Shown here: positions 8,554-16,637 of the stretch, piece by piece | Numbering within the stretch: the first letter of the stretch is position 1 | How the letters are laid out: each line of letters starts with the position of its first letter | From: Opitutaceae bacterium | Lineage (GTDB): Bacteria; Verrucomicrobiota; Verrucomicrobiia; Opitutales; Opitutaceae | Direction of reading: 5' to 3' | Length of the DNA: 64,000 nt | Assembly: GCA_028688225.1 (NCBI GenBank) | Contig: JAQTYQ010000010.1 | Location: 1 to 64,000 of the forward strand | The notes under the pieces: model-generated | The model's database searches: none | Seen by the model: only the letters and a program-made list of their open reading frames with translations | What the model was told of the DNA's origin: nothing | Translations under genes and position numbers: made by a program

Positions 8554-8645
8554 GGAGAGATGGCCGAGTGGCTTAAGGCAGCGGTTTGCTAAACCGCTTT
8601 AGGAGTTAAATCCTAACGAGGGTTCGAATCCCTCTCTCTCCGCCA
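8554..8645 (+). tRNA. tRNA-Ser (anticodon GCT)
   Basis: Cloverleaf with acceptor stem GGAGAGA/TCTCTCC (8554-8560 with 8635-8641), discriminator G, and encoded CCA at 8643-8645. The anticodon stem is GCGGT/ACCGC around loop TTGCTAA, giving anticodon GCT (8588-8590) for AGC/AGU. The T arm is GAGGGTTCGAATCCCTC. A long variable arm (AGGAGTTAAATCCT) is present, as expected for serine tRNAs. No integrase or attachment-site duplication is visible nearby. Confidence 0.97.
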
Positions 8646-8677
8646 GTTTTCGGGTCTGCACCAAAGTCCAAACCGTC

Positions 8678-9109
8678 CTACCGCCGTTCGGCGCGCACCA
8701 CGAAGATGGGAATATGCGAGCGATGGCGCACCGTCTCGATCGTGCTGCCGTAGAACAGATCGCCCAGCAGCCGGTGGCCGTGGGTCGTCATGGCGATGAG
8801 ATCGCACTGCTCGCGCTCCGCGGCGCGCAGAATCTCCGCCGGAGGATTGCCCAGCGCCAGATGGGCGCGGACCTTCAGTCCGGCCGCCGCGAGCCCGGCC
8901 GCGGTGGTTTCCAGGTAATCGCGGTCGGATTTCATTTCCTCGGATTCGGCGGGCTGCAGCGAACTGGCAAAATGGCGGGCCACCCAGCCGTCCGCGACAT
9001 GCAGCAGGATGAGCTCCGCTTCGAAACGCCGGGCGAGCGCCTGCACGTGCGGCAGCAGGCTTTCATCGGCAGGGGTGTGGTCGAGGGCGACCAAAATCCT
9101 TTGGTACAT
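8678..9109 (-). CDS. Universal stress protein (UspA family)
   Basis: A 143-residue single Usp domain. It begins MYQRILVALDHTPADE and carries the nucleotide-binding G-x2-G-x9-G-[ST] type motif in THGHRLLGDLFYGSTIE near the C terminus. That motif suggests the ATP-binding subclass. It starts 9 bp after the mntH stop on the same strand, so it is probably the last gene of the outer-membrane protein-mntH-usp operon and may be induced with manganese uptake. This regulatory link is inferred from position. Confidence 0.88.
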   Translation of the reverse strand: MYQRILVALDHTPADESLLPHVQALARRFEAELILLHVADGWVARHFASSLQPAESEEMKSDRDYLETTAAGLAAAGLKVRAHLALGNPPAEILRAAEREQCDLIAMTTHGHRLLGDLFYGSTIETVRHRSHIPIFVVRAERR

Positions 9110-9118
9110 GGGCCTCCT

Positions 9119-10495
9119 CTAGTGGAAGAATGACACGATCCACGGCGTAAGGCCAAGAAAATCGGCCAGCAGCTTGGCGTTGAGCAAGGCGATCACGGCC
9201 GCCACCACCCAGGCCAGCGTCTGCAGCCAGGCCGGGTTGGCGAACCGGCCCATCTTGCGGCGGTCGCCGGTGAAGAGGACCAGCGGCACGACCGCAAACG
9301 ACAGCTGGAGACTCAGGATGACCTGGCTCAACACGAGCAGGCGGGCGGTGCCGCTCGCCCCGTAGAGGGCCGTGCAGATGACGGCGGGAATGATGGCCAG
9401 GAGCCGCGTGATGAGGCGCCGCAGCCACGGCCGCAGGCGCAGGTTGAGAAACCCCTCCATCACGATCTGACCCGCCAGCGTGCCGGTCAGGGTCGAATTC
9501 TGTCCCGAGGCCAGCAGCGCCACGGCAAACAGCGCGCTGGCGGCGCCGACGCCCAGCATGGGGCTCAACAGGTGATAGGCATCCTGGATCTCGGCGACAT
9601 CGTGCCGCCCCGCGCGATAAAACGTCGCCACGGCGACCACCAGGATCGCCGCGTTGATGAAAAGCGCGAACATAAGCGCGACCGTGGAATCGATGGTGGC
9701 GAACTTGATGGCCTCCTCCTTGCCGGAGGCGTGGTTCTCATATTTGCGGGTCTGGACGATCGACGAGTGCAGATAGAGATTGTGCGGCATCACCGTGGCG
9801 CCGAGGATGCCGATGGCGATGTAGAGCATCTCGGGGTTGCGGATGATCTCGGGACTGGGCACGAACCCGCGCAACACGCCCGCCAGATCGGGCCTGGAAA
9901 ACAGGATTTCCGCCAGAAAACAGCCGCCGATGGTCAGGATGAGGACCACCACCAGGGCCTCGATGTAGCGGAAGCCCCGATGCTGGAAATACAGGATCAT
10001 CAGCACATCGAGGGCCGTCAGGCAGACGCCGATCACGAGGGGAATGTGAAAGAGCAGATTGAGGGCGATGGCCGAGCCGATCACCTCGGCCAGATCGCAG
10101 GCGCCGATCGCCAGTTCGCACAGGACCCAAAGCCCGATCGTCACCGGCCGGGAGTAATGGTCCCGGCAGGCCTGGGCGAGATCGCGCCCGGTGACGATGC
10201 CAAGCTTGACCGCCAGGGCCTGCAGCAGGATCGCCATCAGATTGGAGAGCAGAATGACGCTCAGCAGCGTGTAGCCGAACGCCGACCCGCCCGCGAGGTC
10301 CGTCGCCCAGTTGCCCGGATCCATGTAGCCGACCGCCACAAGGTAACCCGGACCGGAGAAGGCCAGCAGCTTCCGCCAGAAACCGCTCTGCCGCGGCACG
10401 TCGATGGTGCGGTGCACCTCGGGCAGACTCGTGGCGACATTCACCCGCCGCCAGCCGCTCTCGGGCGCATCGGGCAGGTCAGGAGTGGGTTCCAT
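9119..10495 (-). CDS. mntH: Nramp-family divalent metal (Mn2+)/H+ symporter
   Basis: Inner-membrane manganese (or iron) importer of 458 residues with about eleven hydrophobic helices. The two metal-site signatures of Nramp are present: [12 protein letters not shown] in helix 1 and [15 protein letters not shown] in helix 6. The consensus transport loop region is also there. It lies 12 bp downstream of an outer-membrane protein gene, and the divergent neighbour is a DtxR/MntR-type repressor. This strongly favours Mn2+ as the physiological substrate. Confidence 0.93.
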   Translation of the reverse strand: MEPTPDLPDAPESGWRRVNVATSLPEVHRTIDVPRQSGFWRKLLAFSGPGYLVAVGYMDPGNWATDLAGGSAFGYTLLSVILLSNLMAILLQALAVKLGIVTGRDLAQACRDHYSRPVTIGLWVLCELAIGACDLAEVIGSAIALNLLFHIPLVIGVCLTALDVLMILYFQHRGFRYIEALVVVLILTIGGCFLAEILFSRPDLAGVLRGFVPSPEIIRNPEMLYIAIGILGATVMPHNLYLHSSIVQTRKYENHASGKEEAIKFATIDSTVALMFALFINAAILVVAVATFYRAGRHDVAEIQDAYHLLSPMLGVGAASALFAVALLASGQNSTLTGTLAGQIVMEGFLNLRLRPWLRRLITRLLAIIPAVICTALYGASGTARLLVLSQVILSLQLSFAVVPLVLFTGDRRKMGRFANPAWLQTLAWVVAAVIALLNAKLLADFLGLTPWIVSFFH

Positions 10496-10507
10496 GACGC
10501 CAAATCC

Positions 10508-11368
10508 TCAGAAACGCCGGGCGAGACCGCTAAAGATCAACGCATCGGGCGCCGGGCGCGAGATCCCCAGATTCACGCCGGCATCAAGCTGCGTGTCGCG
10601 GCTGGTCTGCCATGTGAGCCCAACGTCGAACGTGCCCACATGGGACCCTTCGCCGGCCAGCGAGGTCAATTCAACATAGCCGGCCACCGCACCGACGAGC
10701 GCGCGGCCGCACGTGATGGAATTGAACCAGACCGGCTGGCAGCCGCCCGCCGCGTCGTCGTGCGCCCACCGGATTTGGGTCATCGCGCCCCATTTCCAGC
10801 CGGCCGCAAGTTCGCCGGCCACCGGCAGCGCGACCGCGCCCTCCACCCGGCCGTTGCCCAGACCCCTGGCCGCGGTGGGCAGCTTGACGTCGGCGATGAG
10901 GCCGTAAGCCGTCCCCCCGTCGTCGTTGCCGCGGAAATTCCATTTGCCCCGCACAACCATGTCGCCGCACCCGGAGACGGCCGTCTTGGACCCGCCGAGC
11001 GGCTCCTCCACCTGCCGGATCCACGGCGCGAAAAAGATGCCGGCTTCAACCGTGTTGCGCACGCCGAACCTCAGGTTGAACGGCGCCACGCCCCACTCCG
11101 TGGTGCGCACCCCGTCGAGCCGGTCGCGGGTGTAATTTGCCAGATCCATCTCCAGTTGCACCCGTCCCGCATCCACCGTAAACGGGCTTTCCGTCACGTC
11201 GGGCCGGTCCGTGCTCAATTCGCGCCGCAGGGTGTCCGGCGTCGGGTGGCTCCACGAGTAGTGGCCTTTGCCCGCCGCCGGCGCGGCTGCGGACGCGGGC
11301 GGATTGCACGCGAACGCCGCGCAGACGCTGCAAGCCAGGAACCGGGGACGGAAGGCGGGGGAGATCAC
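10508..11368 (-). CDS. Outer-membrane beta-barrel protein of the manganese operon
   Basis: A 286-residue exported protein. A signal peptide ends around ASAAAPAAG. The mature part consists of alternating amphipathic strands ending in Phe (GLARRF), as in outer-membrane barrels, and resembles the 'transporter'/phenol-degradation-associated MetA-type barrel family. It contains the block DRPDVTESPFTVDAGRVQLEMD. A related block (ESPFTVPPGRLIGQVEL) is in the protein at 12169-12969. It is the first gene before mntH and shares the palindrome-containing divergent promoter with the regulator, so a role in moving Mn2+ across the outer membrane is plausible but unproven. Confidence 0.72.
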   Translation of the reverse strand: MISPAFRPRFLACSVCAAFACNPPASAAAPAAGKGHYSWSHPTPDTLRRELSTDRPDVTESPFTVDAGRVQLEMDLANYTRDRLDGVRTTEWGVAPFNLRFGVRNTVEAGIFFAPWIRQVEEPLGGSKTAVSGCGDMVVRGKWNFRGNDDGGTAYGLIADVKLPTAARGLGNGRVEGAVALPVAGELAAGWKWGAMTQIRWAHDDAAGGCQPVWFNSITCGRALVGAVAGYVELTSLAGEGSHVGTFDVGLTWQTSRDTQLDAGVNLGISRPAPDALIFSGLARRF

Positions 11369-11395
11369 GATTGGCCGACAATTCGAAACGGTTAT

Positions 11396-11409
11396 TTTGA
11401 CTAGTCAAA
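11396..11409. promoter_or_regulatory. Perfect 14-bp palindrome, candidate MntR operator
   Basis: TTTGACTAGTCAAA is a perfect dyad in the 91-bp divergent spacer between the outer-membrane protein/mntH operon and the DtxR-family regulator. On either strand it includes TTGACT, which could serve as a -35 box, so bound regulator would block transcription. The surrounding 40 bp are markedly A+T-rich compared with the genes. Confidence 0.6.
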
Positions 11410-11459
11410 CTATTTTTCTAGTTGCCTCAAAAATTTGTCCCCTGTTGCATCCCCGGGTC

Positions 11460-12122
11460 ATGGCCAGCAGCACGGTCGAAGACTACCTCAAGCACATCCT
11501 CCTGCTTTCCGAAAGCACCCTGGAGCTGGTCTCGATGGGCGATCTGGCCGGGGCGCTGGCGGTGGTGCCCGGCACGGTCACGACCATGGTCAAAACCCTG
11601 GCCGACGAAGGGCTGGTCGAGCATCAGCCCCGGCAGGGGGTGCGCCTCACCGCCGAGGGCCGGCGGGTGGCGCTCAACGTCCTGCGCAAGCACCGCCTCG
11701 TCGAAACGTTTCTCGTCAACGTGCTCAAAATGGACTGGGCGTCCGTGCACACCGAGGCCGAGCGGCTCGAGCACGCCATCTCCGACGCCGTACTCGACCG
11801 GCTCGACGCGCTGCTCGGCCATCCCGCCACCGATCCGCACGGCGATCCCATTCCGAGCGCCCGGGGCCGGCTCAACACGCAGGTGTATGCCACGCTCGCC
11901 ACGTGCGCCACGGCCGCCCCGCTGCGGGTGGTGCGCGTGACCGACCAGTCGGGCGAGTTTCTCCGTTTTGCCGAGCAAAACGGCCTGGCGCCGGGAACCC
12001 CGGTGCGCGTGATTGACCGCAATCTGGCCGCCGGCCTCGTGACGCTGAAACGGCCGGACGGCCAAACCGTCGCGCTCAGTCTCGCCGCTTCCGGCTGCAT
12101 CCTGGTGACGCCGGGCAAGTAA
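11460..12122 (+). CDS. mntR: DtxR/MntR-family metal-dependent transcriptional regulator
   Basis: A 220-residue regulator. The ATG at 11460 gives MASSTVEDYLKHIL, the normal N terminus of the family; longer upstream reading is non-coding and runs through the palindrome. Residues 1-65 form the winged helix (MGDLAGALAVVPGTVTTMVK recognition region). Residues about 70-140 form the metal-binding dimerisation domain with Glu/His ligands (HRLVETFLVNVL, EAERLEHAISD). The last about 70 residues form an SH3/FeoA-like domain. It is divergent from the mntH operon and expected to repress it when Mn2+ (or Fe2+) is plentiful. Confidence 0.88.
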   Translation: MASSTVEDYLKHILLLSESTLELVSMGDLAGALAVVPGTVTTMVKTLADEGLVEHQPRQGVRLTAEGRRVALNVLRKHRLVETFLVNVLKMDWASVHTEAERLEHAISDAVLDRLDALLGHPATDPHGDPIPSARGRLNTQVYATLATCATAAPLRVVRVTDQSGEFLRFAEQNGLAPGTPVRVIDRNLAAGLVTLKRPDGQTVALSLAASGCILVTPGK

Positions 12123-12168
12123 CGGGCGCAAACGTCCCCGGGACTCCAGCGGCCGGCACAGTTTCGCT

Positions 12169-12969
12169 TCAGAATTCCCAACGCAGACGCAGCACCGGAT
12201 TCCAGTCGTTCGCGCCGCGCGTGAACGTGCGATGCAGCGAGCAGTCCAGACGCATGCCCAGGGCGAGCAGCCAAGTGGCGCCCCCTCCGGCCGTGAGCGC
12301 CCAATCCGAGACCTTGGCCGATGACACGGCGAGCGACGATTCGGCGTAGAGCGAAAGGCTGCCAATGACAGGCTGGCTGAGCAGACCGGCGACGTACCAG
12401 ATCGAATCGTATCCCGTATCGCTGTCGTTGCGGACGAGATCCCACTCGGCCATCGCCCCGAAAGTGGTCCCGCCCGGCTTGCCGATGGCCCAGGGAACGG
12501 CCACGCCGCCCTCCACCGCGCCGCTCCCCACCCCGTCCTTTCGCGTTGGTATCCGGATGTAGGGTTCCACCGCCGCCGCCGCCCCCAGCGTCGGGTCGTT
12601 CCAGAAGGTGTATTTCGAGCGCAGGCTCAGCGTCCCCATGCCCGAACTCGGGTCGTGCCGGCCGCGCAAATCAAATTCTTCCCGGAGAAACCACTCGATG
12701 CCGACTTGCAGGTCGAGAGCCTGCGTGAGGCCAGTGGTCAGCCGCGTCGCGGCCACCGCCTGCGCGCTGAACGGCTTGTCGGCCTGCCCGGGATCATGCC
12801 GGTTCAGGGTTAACGACATCAATTCCACTTGCCCGATCAGCCTTCCCGGCGGAACCGTGAACGGCGACTCGGTGAACTGGGCGCCGGCCCTCGACAGCGC
12901 GGCAAAGATCAGCGTTGCAATCAGTGTCAGCCGGCTGAATTTCCAGCTTCCGGCGCGCCATGGTGCCAT
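12169..12969 (-). CDS. Second outer-membrane barrel protein next to mntR
   Basis: A 266-residue protein from ATG 12969; further upstream the frame runs into a palindromic repeat, so that start is rejected. A signal peptide (FSRLTLIATLIFAALSRAGA) precedes QFTESPFTVPPGRL. The body is made of alternating beta strands and ends RWEF, as in outer-membrane barrels. It shares the ESPFTV...GR...E(M/L) start of the mature chain and overall design with the mntH-operon barrel, so the two look paralogous. It converges on mntR. The substrate is unknown; the location suggests metal-related function. Confidence 0.65.
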   Translation of the reverse strand: MAPWRAGSWKFSRLTLIATLIFAALSRAGAQFTESPFTVPPGRLIGQVELMSLTLNRHDPGQADKPFSAQAVAATRLTTGLTQALDLQVGIEWFLREEFDLRGRHDPSSGMGTLSLRSKYTFWNDPTLGAAAAVEPYIRIPTRKDGVGSGAVEGGVAVPWAIGKPGGTTFGAMAEWDLVRNDSDTGYDSIWYVAGLLSQPVIGSLSLYAESSLAVSSAKVSDWALTAGGGATWLLALGMRLDCSLHRTFTRGANDWNPVLRLRWEF

Positions 12970-13048
12970 GACGGCAGCGAAGCGACGTTCAGCGACGCCT
13001 TCAATGGGAAAAGTATTCCGTAAAACTGCGAGAACCGCCAAGCGAATC

Positions 13049-13138
13049 GTAGGGGCGCAGACTTGCTGCGTCCCTTTCGGAGGGCGCGACCGGCCTTCAC
13101 GCAAGGCTACGGCATGGCAGGCAAGATCGCGCCCCTAC
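13049..13138. repeat. REP/MITE-like inverted repeat
   Basis: About 90 bp with terminal arms TAGGGGCGCAGACTTGC (13050-13066) and GCAAGATCGCGCCCCTA (13121-13137), complementary at 15 of 17 positions. Shorter internal palindromes lie between them. It sits upstream of the barrel gene at 12169-12969. Confidence 0.7.
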
Positions 13139-13293
13139 CAATGCCCGAGGCCTCATATCTGCTTCGGTTTTCGGAAGGTTACTAGGAAACCTTGTCCTGC
13201 CGGCCGGTTTGTTGCTTCGCCAGAGCCGCCGTTCAGGCGCCGGACAGGATTCACCCTTGTCTCTGTTCGTGATCCATTCCCATACTGCCCGCG

Positions 13294-14988
13294 ATGTCGA
13301 AGCCGTTTGCGCGCTTTGTTTTTCTGGCCACGGCTGCATTCTTCGCGGTCTTCTTCGTCTGGCCGGTCCTGCAGATCCTCAAGGGCGGCTTGCTCGATGC
13401 CGATGGACACCTGACTTTCGTCTTCCTGGCCCAGGTCCTCACCAATCCGGTCTACCTGGGCGGCCTGCAGAACTCCTTCCTGCTCGCGGTTGCCACCACG
13501 ACGCTGGCCCTGCTCCTGGCGCTGCCCCTCGCCTTCATTGCGGACCGCTACCGCTATCCTGCCAAAGGCCTGCTCGGCGCGTTGATCCTGATTCCGATGA
13601 TCCTGCCGCCGTTTGTCGGGGCGATCGGCATCAAGCAGATTTTTGGGCAATACGGCGCGTTCAACGCGCTGATCATCGCGCTGGGCGTGCGGCCGTCCGG
13701 CTGGACGTTCGACTGGTTTGCCGCCAGCCGCTTCTGGGGCATCACGCTGGTCGAGGCGCTCAGTCTCTATCCCGTCATCTACCTCAACGCCGTCGCGGCG
13801 CTGGCCAACGTTGATCCCGCGATGGAGGAGGCCGCCGCCAATCTCGGCTGCACCGGCCTGCGGCGCTTCCGGCGCATCACCCTGCCCCTCATCCAACCGG
13901 GGCTGTTCGCCGGGGCGACCATTGTCTTCATCTGGACGTTTACCGAGCTCGGCGTGCCCCTGATTTTCGATTATGCCCGGGTCACGCCGGTGCAGATTTA
14001 CAACGGCTTGAAGGATATCGGCGACAGCCCCTTCCCGTACGCGCTGGTCCTCATCATGCTCGTCAGCACCGTCTTGCTCTACGCCCTGGGCCGGGGACTG
14101 TTTGGCCGCGACAGCCAGGCAATGATGGCCCGGGCTACCAGCACCGGCGGGGCCAAGTCCCTGCCGCCGCTGCGGGCCTGGTTCTGCTCGGCCATCTTTG
14201 CCGGCGTGACGTTCATCGCCGTGCTGCCCCACCTCGGCGTGATTCTCGTCGCCTTTTCCAGCAGCTGGCACGCCACGGTGCTGCCCCACTGCCTCACGCT
14301 CGACAATTTCCGGCTGGCGCTCGGACACGACCTCACCGTTCCGTCCATCGCCAACAGTCTCAAGTATTCCAGCCTGTCCACGGTGGTCGATCTCGTTCTC
14401 GGCATCGCCATCGCCTACGTGATCGTGCGCACGCGCCTCGCCGGCCGGCAGGTCCTCGATTTCCTGGCCATGCTGCCGTTGGCCGTGCCCGGCCTCGTGC
14501 TGGCGTTCGGCTATCTCGCCATGAGCCAGGAGGGCCGGCTGCTGGCGTTTCTCAATCCGGTCGAGAATCCGGCCCCGCTACTGATCATCGCCTACTCCGT
14601 GCGTCGCCTGCCCTACGTGGTGCGCTCGGCCGCGGCAGGTTTTCAGCAGACGAGCGTGACGCTTGAGGAAGCCGCGCAAAGCCTCGGCTGTCCGCCCCTC
14701 CGATCGACCATCCGGATCACACTGCCGCTCATCCTGGCCAACCTCATCGCCGGCGGCCTGCTGGCCTTCGCCTTTGCCATGCTCGAAGTGTCCGACTCCC
14801 TCGTCCTCGCGCAAAAGATGGCGTATTATCCGATCACCAAGGCGATCTTCGAGCTGTTCCAACTGCTGGGCGACGGTCGTTTCCTCGCTTCGGCCCTCGG
14901 TGTGTGGGCGATGGTCTTCCTCGGCGTGAGCATCGCGGGCCTGAGTCTGCTGCTCGGCAAGAAGCTCGGTGCGATCTTCCGGGTTTGA
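13294..14988 (+). CDS. Fbp-type ABC importer permease with two fused transmembrane domains
   Basis: A 564-residue inner-membrane protein made of two binding-protein-dependent permease domains, each with the EAA loop (EEAAANLGCTGLRRFRRITLP near residue 180 and EEAAQSLGCPPLRSTIRITLP near 455). This FbpB/SfuB-like architecture serves ferric iron, phosphonate or thiamine-type importers. No ATPase or binding protein is adjacent. A fitting ATPase (30494-31564) and binding protein (28653-30290) lie about 14 kb away. The substrate is not determinable from sequence. A REP element sits in its upstream region. Confidence 0.87.
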   Translation: MSKPFARFVFLATAAFFAVFFVWPVLQILKGGLLDADGHLTFVFLAQVLTNPVYLGGLQNSFLLAVATTTLALLLALPLAFIADRYRYPAKGLLGALILIPMILPPFVGAIGIKQIFGQYGAFNALIIALGVRPSGWTFDWFAASRFWGITLVEALSLYPVIYLNAVAALANVDPAMEEAAANLGCTGLRRFRRITLPLIQPGLFAGATIVFIWTFTELGVPLIFDYARVTPVQIYNGLKDIGDSPFPYALVLIMLVSTVLLYALGRGLFGRDSQAMMARATSTGGAKSLPPLRAWFCSAIFAGVTFIAVLPHLGVILVAFSSSWHATVLPHCLTLDNFRLALGHDLTVPSIANSLKYSSLSTVVDLVLGIAIAYVIVRTRLAGRQVLDFLAMLPLAVPGLVLAFGYLAMSQEGRLLAFLNPVENPAPLLIIAYSVRRLPYVVRSAAAGFQQTSVTLEEAAQSLGCPPLRSTIRITLPLILANLIAGGLLAFAFAMLEVSDSLVLAQKMAYYPITKAIFELFQLLGDGRFLASALGVWAMVFLGVSIAGLSLLLGKKLGAIFRV

Positions 14989-15057
14989 TCGCTGCGGCCG
15001 CCCCTTGCCGGAATCCCTCCTGTGCAAAACCACCCCGTCTCCAAAAAAACCGGGCCC

Positions 15058-16629
15058 ATGAATCCAGCCGCCCGCCAGGCCGACGATCTGCCCTCCGGAG
15101 ACGACGAGAGCGACGGAGTTATCTCCGCCGGAGAGCAACAATTTGACCGCGGGCGGAAGACCATTGGCCTCTTCCTCGGACCGGCGACCGCCGCTTTGAT
15201 TCTGGCGCTGCCGCTGCCTGTCCTCGCGCTTCCGGCCCATCGCCTCGCCGCCATCCTCAGCCTGGTGCTGGTCTTCTGGATCACCGAAGCAATCCCCATT
15301 CCCGTGACGGCACTGCTCGGTGCCGCACTGATGCCGATGCTTGGTGTGGCTTCCGCCAAAGATGCCCTGGCGCCTTTTGCCGATCCGATCGTGTTTCTGT
15401 TCATGGGCAGCTTCATTCTGGCCAAGGCGATGACGGCGCATGGATTGGATCGGCGGTTCGCATTGCGCATTCTGGCGATACCGTGGGTCGGCGACAGCCC
15501 GGTCCGCATCTTGACGATGTTTGGGGCCGTGACCGCATTTCTTTCCATGTGGCTCAGCAACACGGCCACCACGGCCATGCTTTTCCCAATCGCTCTGGGC
15601 ATTCTCCGGGTCATGGAGGTGAAGCTGTCAACCACCGGGGAGGAAGGCCGCGGTTCGCTCGGCGGTTATGGCACTGGTCTCATGCTCATGGCAGCCTACG
15701 CGTCATCCATTGGCGGAATTGGCACGCCGGTGGGAACACCGCCCAATCTGATTGGCATCGCAATGCTCGAACGACTGGCAGGGGTGCACATTCCGTTTTT
15801 CCGCTGGATGCTCTTTGCGCTTCCGATCCTGCTCCTGATGTTCGGCAGCCTTTGTTTCCTCCTGCGCTGGCTGCATCCGGCCAAAGTGGACCGGCTGGTG
15901 GGGATTGCCGCGTTTATCCGCGACGAACGGGCCAAATTGGGAAGGTGGAGCCGCGGCGAGATCAACGCGCTGATCGCCTTCCTCGTGGCTGTCGCTCTCT
16001 GGATCGCCCCCGGCTTCATCGCCATCGTCGCCGGCACCGAGTCCGCGGCGGGCAAAGCCTTCAACCTGCGCTTTTCTGAAGGCATCGTCGCGCTGCTGGC
16101 CGCCGGCCTGCTTTTTGTCCTCCCGGTGGACTGGCGGCGCCGCGAGTTCACGCTCGGCTGGCGCGAGGCGGCGAGGATTGATTGGGGCACCCTGTTGCTC
16201 TTCGGCGGCGGCCTGAGTCTCGGAGGCCAGATGTTCTCCACCGGTCTGGCGACGGCGCTCGGCCAGGGTCTCATCCACGCCACGGGCGTGACCTCGCTCT
16301 GGGGCATCACGGCCGTCAGCATCGCGCTCTCGATTCTTATCACCGAAACCACATCGAACACGGCGGCGGCCAACATGGTCATTCCCGTCATGATTGCCGT
16401 CGCGCAAGCGGCAGGCGTGAATCCGCTCCAGCCCGCCTTGGGCGCCACCCTCGGCGCCAGCTATGCTTTCATGCTGCCCGTGTCCACCCCGCCCAACGCG
16501 ATCGTCTACGGATCCGGGCAGGTGCCCATCACCAAGATGCTGCGCGCCGGCATCCTCTTCGATCTCGTCGGGTTTTTTCTCCTGCTGATCAGTCTGCAGG
16601 TTCTCAGCCCGCTGTTGGGTGTGGACTGA
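15058..16629 (+). CDS. DASS/SLC13 family sodium-coupled dicarboxylate or sulfate symporter
   Basis: A 523-residue membrane protein from ATG 15058; an in-frame GTG at 15022 would add 12 residues. About 12 hydrophobic helices are visible. Family hallmarks include ITEAIPIPVTALLG, the first substrate and Na+ site motif SNTATTAMLFP with IGGIGTPVGTPPNLIG, and the second-repeat counterpart ITETTSNTAAANMVIP. In this family SNT motifs bind carboxylates. Substrates are usually C4-dicarboxylates, citrate or sulfate, and the choice cannot be made here. The N terminus has an acidic cytoplasmic tail. Confidence 0.88.
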   Translation: MNPAARQADDLPSGDDESDGVISAGEQQFDRGRKTIGLFLGPATAALILALPLPVLALPAHRLAAILSLVLVFWITEAIPIPVTALLGAALMPMLGVASAKDALAPFADPIVFLFMGSFILAKAMTAHGLDRRFALRILAIPWVGDSPVRILTMFGAVTAFLSMWLSNTATTAMLFPIALGILRVMEVKLSTTGEEGRGSLGGYGTGLMLMAAYASSIGGIGTPVGTPPNLIGIAMLERLAGVHIPFFRWMLFALPILLLMFGSLCFLLRWLHPAKVDRLVGIAAFIRDERAKLGRWSRGEINALIAFLVAVALWIAPGFIAIVAGTESAAGKAFNLRFSEGIVALLAAGLLFVLPVDWRRREFTLGWREAARIDWGTLLLFGGGLSLGGQMFSTGLATALGQGLIHATGVTSLWGITAVSIALSILITETTSNTAAANMVIPVMIAVAQAAGVNPLQPALGATLGASYAFMLPVSTPPNAIVYGSGQVPITKMLRAGILFDLVGFFLLLISLQVLSPLLGVD

Positions 16630-16637
16630 AGCGTCCG

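Noticed and set aside
8554-8677. tRNA-Ser as an integration site of an island
   Set aside because: No integrase, no repeated tRNA 3' end, and flanking genes are ordinary.
9572-11404. Long plus-strand open frame (about 610 codons)
   Set aside because: It is antisense to mntH and the barrel gene, with His/Arg/Gln-rich nonsense composition.
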